From Ianthella basta (taxonomy: Eukaryota > Porifera > Demospongiae > Verongiida > Ianthellidae), in NCBI GenBank assembly GCA_964019415.1, contig OZ025882.1, positions 7,282,264 to 7,346,263 of the forward strand: a stretch of 64,000 bases of DNA, read 5' to 3'. Shown here piece by piece: positions 36,101-48,300 of the stretch. The notes under the pieces were generated by a model. It was not told where the DNA came from. It saw only the letters and a program-made list of their open reading frames with translations, and ran no database searches. Numbering within the stretch: the stretch's first letter is position 1; the number at the start of each line of letters is the position of its first letter. The position numbers and the translations under genes are program-made.

Positions 36101-39100
36101 TGGCAATATATGACAAGGTAAAATTAGGCAAGATTTGGCTAGATATGACAAGGTAAGATTAGTCAAGATTTGGCAAGATATGAAAAAGTAAGAATAGGCA
36201 AGATTTGGCCAGATATGACAACTTAAAGGTAAGGCTTGGCAAGATTTGGCAAGATATGACAAGGTAAGATCAGGAAAGATTTGGCAAGATATGACAAGGT
36301 AAGATCAGGCAAGATTTGGCAAGATATGACAAGGTAAGATTTGGCAAGATTAGGCATGATATGACAAGGTAAGATTTGGCAAGATTTGGCAAGATATGAC
36401 AAGGTAAGATTAAGCAAGATTTGGCAAGATATGAAAAAGTAAGATTAGGCAAGATTTGGCAAGATATGACAAAGTAAGATTAGGCAAGATTTGGCAAGAT
36501 ATGACAAGGTAAGATTAGGCAAGATTTGGCAAGATATGACAAGGTAAGATTAAGCAAGTTTAGGCAAGATATGACAAGGTAAGTTTAGGCAAAATTTGGT
36601 AAGATATGAAGGTAAGATTTGGCAAGAGTAGGGAAGATATGACAAGGTAAGATTTGGCAAGATTTGGCAAGATATGAAAAGTAAGAAAAGGCAAGATTTG
36701 GCAAAATATGACAACTTAAAGGTAAGGCTAGGCAAGATTTGGCAAGATATGACAAGGTAAGATCAGGCAAGATTTGGCAAGATGTGACAAGGTAAGATTT
36801 GACAAGATTAGGCAAGATATGACAAGGTAAGATTTGGGAAGATTTGGCAAGATATGACAAGGTAAGATTCGGCAAGATTTGGCAAGATATGACAAGGTAA
36901 GATTAGGCAAGATTTGGTAAGATATGCCAAGGTAAGATTTGACAAGATTTGGCAAGATATGACAAGGTAATATTTGGCAAGATTTTGGCAAGATATGACA
37001 AGATAAGATTTGGCAAGATTTGACAAAATATGACAAGGTAAGATTAAACAAGATTTGGTAAGATATGACAAGGTAAGATTAGGCAAGATTTGGCAAGATA
37101 TGACATGGTAAGATTATGCAAGATTTGGCAAGATATGAGAAAGTAAGATTAGGCAAGATTTGGCAAGATATTATAAGGTAAGATTTGGCAAGATTTGGCA
37201 AGATATGACAAGATAAGATTTGGCAAGATTTGGCAAGATATGACAAGGTAAGATTAGGCAAGATTTGGCAAGATATGACAAGGTAATATTTGGTAAGATT
37301 TGGCAAGATATGACAAGGTAAGATTAAGTAAGAATAGGCAAGCTATGACAAGGTAAGTTTAGGCAAAATTTGGTAAGATATGAAGGTAAGATTTGGCAAG
37401 ATTTGGCAAGATATGACAAGGTAAGATTTGGCAAGATTAAGCAAGATTTGGCGAGATATGACAAAGTAAGATTTGGCAAGATTTGGCAAGATATGACAAG
37501 GTAAGATTAAGCAACATTTGGCAAGATATGACAAGGTAAGATTTGACAAGATTAGGCAAGATATGACAAGGTCAGATCATGCAAGATTTGGTAAGATATG
37601 CCAAGGTAAGATTTGGCAAGATTTGGCAAGATATGACAAGGTAATATTTGGCAAGATTTGGCAAGATATGACAAAATAAGATTTGGAAAGATTTGGCAAA
37701 TATGACAAGGTAAGATTAAGCAAGATTTGGTAAGATATGATAAGGTAAGATTTGGCAAGATTGGCAAGATATGCTAAGGTAAGATTTTGCAAGATTTGGC
37801 TTGATATGAGAAGGTAAGATTAAGCAAGATTTGGCAAGATATGAAAAAGTAAGATTAGGCAAGATTTGGCAAGAAATTAAATGGTAAGATTTGGCAAGAT
37901 ATGACAAGGTAAGATTATGCAAGATTTGGCAAGATATGACAAAGTAAGATTAGGCAAGATTTGGCAAGATATGACAAGGTAATATTTGGTAAGATTTGGC
38001 AAGATATGACAAGGTAAGATTAAGCAAGTTTAGGCAAGATATGACAAGGTAAGTTTAGGAAAAACCTGGTAAGATATGAAGGTAAGATTTGGCAAGAGTA
38101 GGGAAGATATGACAAGGTAAGATTTGGCAAGATTTGGCAAGATATGACAAGGTAAGATCAGGCAAGATTTGGCAAGATATGACAAGGTAAGATTTGGCAA
38201 GATTAGGTAAGATATGACAAGGTAATATTTGGCAAGATTTGGCAAGATATGACAAGATAAGATTTGGCAAGATTTGGCAAGATATGAAGGTAAGATTATA
38301 AGCAAGATTTGGTAAGATATGACAAGGTAAGAATTGGAAAGATTTGGTAAGATATGACAAGGTAAGATTTACCAAAATTTGGCTAGATATGACAAGGTAA
38401 GATTAAGCAAGATTTAATAAGATATGAAAAAGTAAGATTAGGCAAAATTTTGCAAAATATGACATGGTAAGATTTGGCAAGATTTGGCAAGATATGACAA
38501 GGTAGATTTGGCAAGATTTTGGCAAGATACGACAAGGTAAGATTAGGCAAGATTTGGCAAGATATGACAATGTAAGATTTGGCAAGATTTGGCGAGATAT
38601 GACAAGGTAAGATTTGGCAAGATTTGGCAAGATATGACAAGGTAAGATTAGGCAAGATTTGGCCAGATATGACAAGGTAAGATTAGTCAAGATTTGGCAA
38701 GATATGAAAAAGTAAGAATAGGCAAGATTTGGCCAGATATGACAACTTTAAGGTAAGGCTTGGATAGATTTGGCAAGATATGACAAGGTAAGATCAGGCA
38801 AGATTTGGCAAGATATGACAAGGTAAGATTTGGCAAGATTTGGCAAGACATGACAAGGTAAGATTTGGCAAGATTTGGCAAGATATGACAAGGTAAGATT
38901 CGGCAAGATTTGGCAAGATAAGACAAATTGATAGTAAGATTTGGCAAGATTAGGCAAGTTATGACAAGGTAAGATCAGGCAAGATTTGGTAAGATATGCC
39001 AAGGTAAGAGTTGACAAGATTTGGCATGATATGACAAGGTAATATTTTGCAAGATTCGGCAAGATATGACAAGATTAGATTTGGCAAGATTGAGCAAGAT

Positions 39101-41030
39101 ATGAGAAGGTAAGATTAAGCAAGATTTGGTAAGATATGACAAGGTAAGATTAGGCAAGATTTGGCAAGATATGACATGTTAAGATTTGGCAAGATTTGTC
39201 AAGATATGACAAGGTAAGATTAAGCAAGATTTGGCAAGATATGAAAAAGTATGATTAGGCAAGATTTGGTTAGATATTACATGGTAAGATTTGGCAAGAT
39301 TTGGCAAGATATGACAAGGTAAGATTTGGCAAGATTTGGCAAGATATGACAAGGTAAGATTAGGCAAGATTTGGCAAGATATGACAAGGTAAGATTAGGC
39401 AAGATTTGGCAAGATATGACAAGGTAATATTTGGTAAGATTTGGCAAGATATGACAAGGTAAGATTAAGCAAGATTAGGCAAGATATGACAAGGTAAGTT
39501 TAGGCAAGATTTGGTAAGATGTGAAGGTAAGATTTGCAAGAGTAGGCAAGATATGACAATGTAAGATTAAGCAAGATTTGGCAAGATTTGCCGAGATATG
39601 ACAAAGTAAGATTTGGCAAGATTTGGCAAGATATGACAAGGTAAGATTAAGCAAGATTTGGCAAGATATGAAAAAGCAAGATTAGGTAAGATTTGGCAAG
39701 ATATGATAAGTTAGAGGTATGACTTGGCAAGATTTGGCAAGTTATGACAAGGTAAGATCAGGCATGACTTGGCAAGATATGAAGGTAAGATTTGGCAAGA
39801 TTAGGCAAGATATGACAAGGTAAGATAAGGCAAGATTTGGCAAGATACGACAAGGTATGATTTGGCAAGATTTGGCAAGATATGACAAGGTAAGATTTGG
39901 CAAGATTAGGCAAGCTATGACAAGGTAAGTTTAGGCAAGATGTGGCAAGATATGACAAGGTAAGAATAAGCAAGATTTGGCAAGATATGACAAGGTAAGA
40001 TTAAGCAAAATTTGGCAGGATATGACAAGGTAAGATTAGGCAAAATTTGGCAAGATATGACAAGGTAAGATTAAGCAAGATTTGGCAATATATGACAAGG
40101 TAAGATTTGGCAAAATTAGGCAAGATATGACAAGGTAAGATTAAGCAAGATTTGGCAAGATATGAAAAAGTAAGATTAGGCAAGATATGAAAAGGTAAGA
40201 TTTGGCAAGATTTGGCAAGATATGACAAGGTAAGATTAAGCAAGATTTGGCAAGATATGAAAAAGTAAGATTAGGCAAGATTTGGCAAAGTACGGCATGG
40301 TAAGATTTGGCAAGATTTGGCAAGATATGACCAGGTAAGAGTTGGCAAGATTTGGCAAGATATGACAAGGTAAGATTAGGCAAGATTTGGCAAGATATGA
40401 CAATGAAAGATTTGGCAAGATTTGGCGAGATATGACAAGGTAAGATTTGGCAAAATTTGGCAAGATATGACAAGGTAAGATTAGTCAAGATTTGGCAAGA
40501 TATGAGAACTTAAAGGTAAGGCTTGGCAAGATTTGGCAAGATATGACAAGGTAAGATCAGGCAAGATTTGGCAAGATTAGGTAAGATATGACAAGGTAAG
40601 ATTTGGCAAGATTTGGCAAGATATGACAAGGTAAGATTCGGCAAGATTTGGCAAGATATGACAAGGTAAGATTAGGCAAGATTTGGTAAGATATGCCAAG
40701 GTAAGATTTGGCAAGATTTGGCAAGATATGACAAGGTAATATTTGGCAAGATTTGGCAAGATATGACAAGATAAGACTTGGCAAGATTTGGCAAGATATG
40801 ACAAGGTAAGATTAAGCAAGATTTGGTAAGATATGACAAGGTAAGATTAGGCAAGATTTGGCAAGATATGACATGGTAAGATTATGCAAGATTTGGCAAG
40901 ATATGAAAAAGTAAGATTAGGCAAGATTTGGCAAGATATTACATGGTAAGATTTGGCAAGATTTGGCAAGATATGACAAGATAAGATCAGGCAAGATTTG
41001 GCAAGATATGACAAGGTAAGATTAGGCAAG
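24129..41030 (-). repeat. Satellite B, segment 3
   Basis: 35-bp units continue without single-copy DNA for 16.9 kb. HOR block 1 runs to about 31.5 kb and HOR block 2 follows. Scattered variants include units with a 36-base spacing from an extra T (for example near 35003, 36984 and 38518) and units missing one decamer. No gene or RNA gene is visible. Confidence 0.96.
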
Positions 41031-41085
41031 TTTATGAGGCGTTGATGAGCATTCACGTAGCTAAAAAGGAAAGTTCAAGTAAAAC

Positions 41086-41111
41086 GTTTCGACCACGAGG
41101 GTCTTCATCAG
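41086..41111 (-). ncRNA. Hammerhead-ribozyme-like core, probably degenerate
   Basis: Read on the - strand: CTGATGA (41105-41111), one extra A, stem GACC/GGTC with loop CTCGT, then GAAAC (41086-41090). The conserved core bases are present, but an unpaired A follows CTGATGA and I cannot find good stem I or a normal cleavage triplet. Treat it as hammerhead-like only. Confidence 0.35.
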
Positions 41112-41150
41112 TTACAAAACCGTCATCAAACATCAGTTACCGTTTTGTAA

Positions 41151-41176
41151 CTGATGAAGACCCTCGTGGTCAAAAC
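41151..41176 (+). ncRNA. Hammerhead-like core with mutated GAAA
   Basis: This is the + strand counterpart in the other arm of the fold-back: CTGATGA at 41151-41157, stem GACC/GGTC, then AAAAC instead of GAAAC (G to A at 41172). The changed base is one of the invariant hammerhead core residues, so this copy should be inactive. Confidence 0.3.
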
Positions 41177-41270
41177 GTTTTACTTGAACTTTTTTTTTTA
41201 GCTACGTGAATGCTCATCAACGCCTCATAAACCTGCTAGACAACGTAGCATGAGCCTCTACCACATTATC

Positions 41271-41711
41271 AAGATTAGGCAAGATTTGGCAAGATATGAC
41301 AAGGTAATATTTGGTAAGATTTGGCAAGATATGACAAGGTAAGATTAAGCAAGATTAGGCAAGCTATGACAAGGTAAGTTTAGGTAAAATTTGGTAAGAT
41401 ATGAAGGTAAGATTTGGCAAGAGTAGGCAAGATATGACAAGGTAAGATTTGGCAAGATTTGGCAAGATTTGGCGAGATATGACAAAGTAAGATTTAGCAA
41501 GATTTGGCAAGATATGACAAGGTAAGATTAAGCAACATTTGGCAAGATATGAAAAAGTAAGATTTGGCAAGATTTGGCAAGATATGATAAGTTAAAGGTA
41601 AAACTTGGCAAGATTTGGCAAGATATGACAAGGTAAGATCAGGCAAGATTTGGCAAGATATGACAAGGTAAGATTTGGCAAGATTAGGTAAGATATGACA
41701 AGGTAATATTT
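41271..41711 (-). repeat. Satellite B, segment 4
   Basis: A 441-bp stretch of 35-bp satellite lies between the two fold-back insertions and belongs to HOR block 2. Nothing else is visible. Confidence 0.95.
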
Positions 41712-42154
41712 GTTCAAAAGTGACTCTTGCAGTTAGGCCCCTGCAAAGGCTAGGTTTGTTGCTTGAAGGATCACTGGGTTTACGCCACCAACCAACTACA
41801 CCAGTATTGGTGTTACAGTTGGTTGGGAGGTCCAAAAGGCCCTATTAAGTTGGTAAGTTGGCAACCAGTGATTCCCTTCCCCCTAACATCCTACAAAGAT
41901 GGAAGAGCCACAGACAGCTGTTTCGCCCTAATTGGGGCTCATCAGTGTGGCGTACTGATGGTAATAGGATGAATGCCACTTCCATATGTATCCACCACAA
42001 GCTAAAACACTTGTGGTTTCAACACATAGAAGCAGCATAAAATTAGGGGGAAGCCTCAGCCAAAAAGACGGCTGGAGTCAGGGTTGTTCAAAAGTGACTC
42101 TTGATGTTAGGCCCCTGCAAAGGCTAGGTTTGTTCCTTGAAGGATCACTGGGTT
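41711..42154 (+). repeat. 374-bp direct-repeat unit inside the fold-back element
   Basis: TGTTCAAAAGTGACTCTTG begins copies at 41711 and 42085. Each copy runs 70 bp with three differences, ending TCACTGGGTT. Copy 1 continues into the left arm. Copy 2 instead switches at 42155-42156 to the reverse complement of the arm. The structure therefore reads as one full 374-bp unit, the start of a second, then an inverted unit. Confidence 0.85.
41907..41951 (-). ncRNA. Hammerhead self-cleaving ribozyme (left arm, - strand)
   Basis: Read on the - strand, 45 nt: GCCACA (stem I 5' side, 41946-41951), CTGATGA, GCCC-CAATTA-GGGC (stem II), GAAA, then CAGCTGT forming a short self-complementary stem III. C17 comes next (GTC cleavage triplet), then TGTGGC (stem I 3' side, 41907-41912). 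Every invariant core base is present, stem I pairs 6/6 and stem II 4/4. The very short stem III, with ACAGCTGT and no real loop, is typical of type I hammerheads of Penelope-like elements and retrozymes. These usually work as dimers. Confidence 0.87.
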
Positions 42155-42172
42155 ACCTATTACCATCAGTAC

Positions 42173-42217
42173 GCCACACTGATGAGCCCCAATTAGGGCG
42201 AAACAGCTGTCTGTGGC
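42173..42217 (+). ncRNA. Hammerhead self-cleaving ribozyme (right arm, + strand)
   Basis: Stem I 5' side GCCACA is at 42173-42178, CTGATGA at 42179-42185, and stem II GCCC/GGGC at 42186-42189 and 42196-42199 with loop CAATTA. GAAA is at 42200-42203, stem III is the palindrome ACAGCTGT (42203-42210), and C17 is at 42211. Stem I 3' side TGTGGC is at 42212-42217. Cleavage is expected after C42211. It is identical in all 45 positions to the - strand copy in the left arm. Confidence 0.87.
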
Positions 42218-43569
42218 TCTTCCATCTTTGTAGGATGTTAGGGGGAAGGGAATCACTGGTTGCCAACATACCAACTTAATAGGGCCTTTTGGGCCTCCCA
42301 ACCAACTGTAACACCAATACTGGTGTAGTTGGTTGGTGGCGTAAACCCAGTGATCCTTCAAGCAAAAAAGGTAATATTTGGCATGATTTGGCAAGATATG
42401 ACAAGATAAGATTTGGCAAGATTTGGCAAGATATGAAGGTAAGATTATAAGCAAGATTTGGTAAGATATGACAAGGTAAGAATTGGAAAGATTAGGTAAG
42501 ATATGACAAGGTAAGATTTACCAAGATTTGGCTAGATATGACAAGGTAAGATTAAGCAAGATTTGGTAAGATATGAAAAAGTAAGATTAGGCAAGATTTG
42601 GCAAAATATGACATGGTAAGATTTGGCAAGATTTGGCAAGATATGACAAGGTAAGATTTGGCAAGATTTGGCAAGATACGACAAGGTAAGATTAGGCAAG
42701 ATTTGGCAAGATATGACAATGTAAGATTTGGCAAGATTTGGTGAGATATGACAAGGTAAGATTTGGCAAGATTTGGCAAGATATGACAAGGTAAGATTAG
42801 GCAAGATTTGGCAAGATATGACAAGGTAAGATTAGTCAAGATTTGGCAAGATATGAAAAAGTAAGAATAGGCAAGATTTGGCCAGATATGACAACTTTAA
42901 GGTAAGGCTTGGCAAGATTTGGCAAGATATGACAAGGTAAGATCAGGCAAGATTTGGCAAGATATGACAACGTAAGATTTGGCAAGATTTGGCAAGACAT
43001 GACAAGGTAAGATTTGGCAAGATTTGGCAAGATATGACAAGGTAAGATTCGGCAAGATTTGGCAAGATATGACAAATTGATAGTAAGATTGGCAAGATTA
43101 GGCAAGATATGACAAGGTAAGATTAGGCAAGATTTGGTAAGATATGCCAAGGTAAGAGTTGGCAAGATTTGGCATGATATGACAAGGTAATATTTGGCAA
43201 GATTCGGCAAGATATGACAAGATTAGATTTGGCAAGATTGAGCAAGATATGACAAGGTAAGATTAGGCAAGATTTGGCAAGATATGACATGTTAAGATTT
43301 GGCAAGATTTGTCAAGATATGACAAGGTAAGATTAAGCAAGATTTGGCAGGATATGAAAAAGTATCATTAGGCAAGATTTGGTAAGATATTACATGGTAA
43401 GATTTGGCAAGATTTGGCAAGATATGACAAGGTAAGATTTGGCAAGATTTGGCAAGATATGACAAGGTAAGATTTGGCAAGATTTGGCAAGATATGACAA
43501 GGTAAGATTAGGCAAGATTTGGCAAGATATGACAAGGTAATATTTGGTAAGATTTGGCAAGATATGACA

Positions 43570-45330
43570 AGGTAAGATTAAGCAAGATTAGGCAAGATAT
43601 GACAAGGTAAGTTTAGGAAAGATTTGGTAAGATGTGAAGGTAAGATTTGGCAAGAGTAGGCAAGATATGACAAGGTAAGATTAAGCAAGATTTGGCAAGA
43701 TTTGGCGAGATATGACAAAGTAAGATTTGGCAAGATTTGGCAAGATATGACAAGGTAAGATTAAGCAAGATTTGGCAAGATATGAAAAAGTAAGATTAGG
43801 CAAGATTTGGCAAGATATGATAAGTTAAAGGTATGACTTGGCAAGATTTGGCAAGTTATGACAAGGTAAGATCAGGCATGACTTGGCAAGATATGAAGGT
43901 AAGATTTGGCAAGATTAGGCAAGATATGACAAGGTAAGATAAGGCAAGATTTGGCAAGATACGACAAGGTATGATTTGGCAAGATTTGGCAAGATATGAC
44001 AAGGTAAGATTTGGCAAGATTAGGCAAGCTATGACAAGGTAAGTTTAGGCAAGATGTGGCAAGATATGACAAGGTAAGATTAAGCAAGATTTGGCAAGAT
44101 ATGACAAGGTAAGATTTGGCAAGATTAGGCAAGATTTGGCGAGATATGACAAGGTAAGATTAAGCAAGATTTGGCAAGATGTGACAAGGTAGGATTTGGA
44201 AACATATGAAAAAGTAAGATTAGGTAAGATATGGCAAGATATGATAAGGTAAGATTAAGCAAGATTTGGCAAGATATGAAAAAGTAAGATTAGGCAAGAT
44301 TTGGCAAGATATGACAAGGTAAAATTTGGCAAGATTTTGCGAGATATGACAAGGTAAGATTTGGCAAGATTTGGCAAGATATGACAAGGTAAGATTTGGC
44401 AAGATTTGGCAAGATATGACAAGGTAAGATTTGGCAAGATTTGGCAAGATATGACAAGGTAAGATTAGGCAAGATTTGGGAAGATATGACAAGGTAATAT
44501 TTGGTAAGATTTGGCAAGATATGACAAGGTAAGATTAAGCAAGATTAGGCAAGATATGACAAGGTAAGTTTAGGAAAGATTTGGTAAGATGTGAAGGTAA
44601 GATTTGGCAAGAGTAGGCAAGATATGACAAGGTAAGATTAAGCAAGATTTGGCAAGATTTGGCGAGATATGACAAAGTAAGATTTGGCAAGATTTGGCAA
44701 GATATGACAAGGTAAGATTAAGCAAGATTTGGCAAGATATGAAAAAGTAAGATTAGGCAAGATTTGGCAAGATATGATAAGTTAAAGGTATGACTTGGCA
44801 AGATTTGGCAAGTTATGACAAGGTAAGATCAGGCATGACTTGGCAAGATATGAAGGTAAGATTTGGCAAGATTAGGCAAGATATGACAAGGTAAGATAAG
44901 GCAAGATTTGGCAAGATACGACAAGGTATGATTTGGCAAGATTTGGCAAGATATGACAAGGTAAGATTTGGCAAGATTAGGCAAGCTATGACAAGGTAAG
45001 TTTAGGCAAGATGTGGCAAGATATGACAAGGTAAGATTAAGCAAGATTTGGCAAGATATGACAAGGTAAGATTTGGCAAGATTAGGCAAGATTTGGCGAG
45101 ATATGACAAGGTAAGATTAAGCAAGATTTGGCAAGATGTGACAAGGTAGGATTTGGAAACATATGAAAAAGTAAGATTAGGTAAGATATGGCAAGATATG
45201 ATAAGGTAAGATTAAGCAAGATTTGGCAAGATATGAAAAAGTAAGATTAGGCAAGATTTGGCAAGATATGACAAGGTAAAATTTGGCAAGATTTTGCGAG
45301 ATATGACAAGGTAAGATTTGGCAAGACTTG
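43570..45330 (-). repeat. 957-bp tandem higher-order repeat (HOR block 3)
   Basis: The marker GTTTAGGAAAGATTTGG occurs at 43611 and 44568, an offset of 957 bp. The offset is constant for all rare variants between (for example 43872/44829 and 44220/45177), so the two copies are nearly identical and recent. Related copies of the same marker region occur near 39500 and 47320. Confidence 0.9.
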
Positions 45331-48300
45331 GCAAGATATGACAAGGTAAGATTAAGCAAGATTCGGCAAGATATGATAAAGTAAGAATAGGCAAGATTTG
45401 CCAAGATAGGACAACTTAAAGGTAAGACTTGGCAAGATTTGGCAAGATATGACAAGGTAAGATCAGGCAAGATTTGGCAAGATATGACAAGGTAAGATTT
45501 GGCAAGATTAGGCAAGATATGACAAGGTAAGATTTGGTAAGATTTGGCAAGATTTGGCAAGATATGACAAGGTAAGATTCGGCAAGATTTGGCAAGATAT
45601 GACAAGGTAAGTTTTGGCAAGATTAGGCAAGTTATGACAAGGTAAAATTAGGCAAGATTTGGCAAGATATGACAAGGTAAGAGTTGGCAAAATTTGGCAA
45701 GATATGATAAGGTAATATTTGGCAAGATTTGGCATAATATGACAAGAAAAGATTAGGCAAGATTTGGCAAGATATGACAAGGTAAGATTAAGCAAGATTT
45801 GGTAAGATATGACAAGGTAAGAATTGGAAAGATTTGACAACATATGACAAGGTAGGATTCGGCAATATTTGGTAAGATATGACAAGGTAAGATTAGTCAA
45901 GATTTGTCAAGATATGACAAAGTAAGATTTGGCAAGATTAGGCAAGATTTGGCGAGATATGACAAGGTAAGACTTTGTTGGATTTGCCAAGATATGACTA
46001 GGTAAGATTTGGCAAGATATGGCAAGATATGACAAGTTAAGTTTAAGTAAGATTTGGTAAGATATGAGAAGGTAAGATTTGGCAAGATTTGGCAAGATAT
46101 GACAAGGTAAGATTTGGCAAGATTTGGCAAGATATGGCAAGGTAAGATTAGTCAAGAATTGGCAACATATGACAAGGTAATATTTGGCAAGATTAGTCAA
46201 GATTTGGCGAGATATGACAATTTAAATTTGGTAAGATTTGGCAAGATATGACAAGGTAAGATTAAGTAAGATTTGGCAAGATATGAAAAGTAAGATAAGG
46301 CAAGATTTAGCAAGATATGACAACTGAAGGTAAGATTTGCCAAGATTTGGCAAGATATGACATGGTAAGATTAAACAAGATTTGGCTAGATATGAAAAAG
46401 CAAGATTAGGCAAGATTTTGCAACATATGACAAGGTAAGTTTTGGCAAGATTTGGCAAGATATGACAAGTTAAGATTTGGCAAGATTAAGCAAGATATGA
46501 CAAGGTAAGATTAGGCAAGATTTGGCAAGATATGCCAAGGTAAGATTTGGCAAGATTTGGCAAGATATGACAAGGTAATATTTGGCAAGATTTTGGCAAG
46601 ATATGACAAGATAAGATTTGGCAAGATTTGGCAAGATATGACAACGTAAGATTTGGCAAGATTTGGCAAGACATGACAAGGTAAGATTTGGCAAGATTTG
46701 GCAAGATATGACAAGGTAAGATTCGGCAAGATTTGGCAAGATATGACAAATTGATAGTAAGATTGGCAAGATTAGGCAAGATATGACAAGGTAAGATTAG
46801 GCAAGATTTGGTAAGATATGCCAAGGTAAGGGTTGGCAAGATTTGGCATGATATGACAAGGTAATATTTGGCAAGATTCGGCAAGATATGACAAGATTAG
46901 ATTTGGCAAGATTGAGCAAGATATGACAAGGTAAGATTAAGCAAGATTTGGTAAGATATGACAAGGTAAGATTAGGCAAGATTTGGCAAGATATGACATG
47001 TTAAGATTTGGCAAGATTTGTCAAGATATGACAAGGTAAGATTAAGCAAGATTTGGCAGGATATGAAAAAGTATCATTAGGCAAGATTTGGTAAGATATT
47101 ACATGGTAAGATTTGGCAAGATTTGGCAAGATATGACAAGGTAAGATTTGGCAAGATTTGGCAAGATATGACAAGGTAATATTTGGCAAGATTTGGCAAG
47201 ATATGACAAGGTAAGATTAGGCAAGATTTGGCAAGATATGACAAGGTAATATTTGGTAAGATTTGGCAAGATATGACAAGGTAAGATTAAGCAAGATTAG
47301 GCAAGATATGACAAGGTAAGTTTAGGAAAGATTTGGTAAGATGTGAAGGTAAGATTTGGCAAGAGTAGGCAAGATATGACAAAGTAAGATTAAGCAAGAT
47401 TTGGCAAGATTTGGCGAGATATGACAAAGTAAGATTTGGCAAGATTTGGCAAGATATGACAAGGTAAGATTAAGCAAGATTTGGCAAGATATGAAAAAGT
47501 AAGATTAGGCAAGATTTGGCAAGATATGATAAGTTAAAGGTATGACTTGGCAAGATTTGGCAAGTTATGACAAGGTAAGATCAGGCATGACTTGGCAAGA
47601 TATGAAGATAAGATTTGGCAAGATTAGGCAAGATATGACAAGGTAAGATAAGGCAAGATTTGGCAAGATACGACAAGGTATGATTTGGCAAGATTTGGCA
47701 AGATATGACAAGGTAAGATTTGGCAAGATTAGGCAAGCTATGACAAGGTAAGTTTAGGCAAGATGTGGCAAGATATTACAAGGTAAGAATAAGCAAGATT
47801 TGGTAAGATATGACAAGGTAAGATTTGGCAAAATTTGGCAAGATATGACAAGGTAAGATTAGGCAAAATTTGGCAAGATATGACAAGGTAAGATTAAGCA
47901 AGATTTGGCAAGATATGACAAGGTAAGATTTGGCAAGATTAGGCAAGATTTGGCGAGATATGACAAGGTAAGATTTGGCAAGATTTGGCAAGATATGACA
48001 AGGTAGGATTTGGCAACATATGAAAAAGTAAGATTAGGTAAGATATGGCAAGATATGATAAGGTAAGATTAAGCAAGATTTGGCAAGATATGAAAAAGTA
48101 AGATTAGGCAAGATTTGGCAAGATATGACAAGGTAAGGCTTGGAAAGATTTGTCAAGATATGACAAGGTAAGATTAAGCAAGATTTGGCAAGATATGACA
48201 AGTCAATGTTTGGCAAGATTTGGCAAGATATGACAAGGTGAGATTAAGCAAGATTTGGCAAGATATGAAAAAGTAAGAATAGGCAAGATTTGGCAAGATA

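Larger units (their letters stand above)
41031..41270. mobile_element. 240-bp fold-back element with 13-bp target duplication
   Basis: An inverted repeat with 91-bp arms occupies 41030-41120 and 41142-41232, with about 3 mismatches and a 21-bp loop. A 38-bp non-palindromic tail ends at 41270. The insert is flanked by AAGATTAGGCAAG at 41018-41030 and 41271-41283; one copy restores the satellite. Each arm carries a CTGATGA...GAAAC-like hammerhead core. No coding capacity. Hammerhead motifs and variable target duplications of this size are known from Penelope-like elements and retrozymes, so this may be an inverted pair of such element ends; the assignment is inference. Confidence 0.85.
41712..42367. 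mobile_element. 656-bp fold-back element carrying two hammerhead ribozymes
   Basis: Perfectly co-linear inverted arms lie at 41761-41968 and 42156-42363 (208 bp each, no indels, about 2 mismatches seen). A 70-bp direct repeat (41711-41780 and 42085-42154, 3 mismatches) defines a 374-bp unit. The insert is flanked by AAGGTAATATTT at 41700-41711 and 42368-42379. An A run lies at 42364-42369 before the right duplication. One hammerhead ribozyme lies in each arm, on opposite strands. A long hairpin (CCAACCAACT/AGTTGGTTGG) lies at 41788-41826 and its mirror in the right arm. There is no protein-coding capacity. Tandem ribozyme-bearing units of a few hundred bp occur in retrozymes and in the terminal repeats of Penelope-like elements; which of these this is cannot be settled here. 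Confidence 0.88.
31822..42500 (-). repeat. Higher-order repeats of satellite B (HOR block 2)
   Basis: The variant order at 31822-32298 recurs at 35375-35851, a constant offset of 3553 bp, with shorter related copies near 38055-38375 and 41400-42500. A second marker string (around 35359-35565) recurs near 37343 and 41364, offsets 1984 and 6005. The copies differ by blocks of monomers, which indicates unequal exchange rather than simple duplication. The two fold-back insertions lie in the last copy. Limits are approximate. Confidence 0.78.

Noticed and set aside
41763-42454. Short ORFs across the fold-back element
   Set aside because: They run through ribozyme and hairpin sequence on both strands of an inverted repeat and have no known domain.
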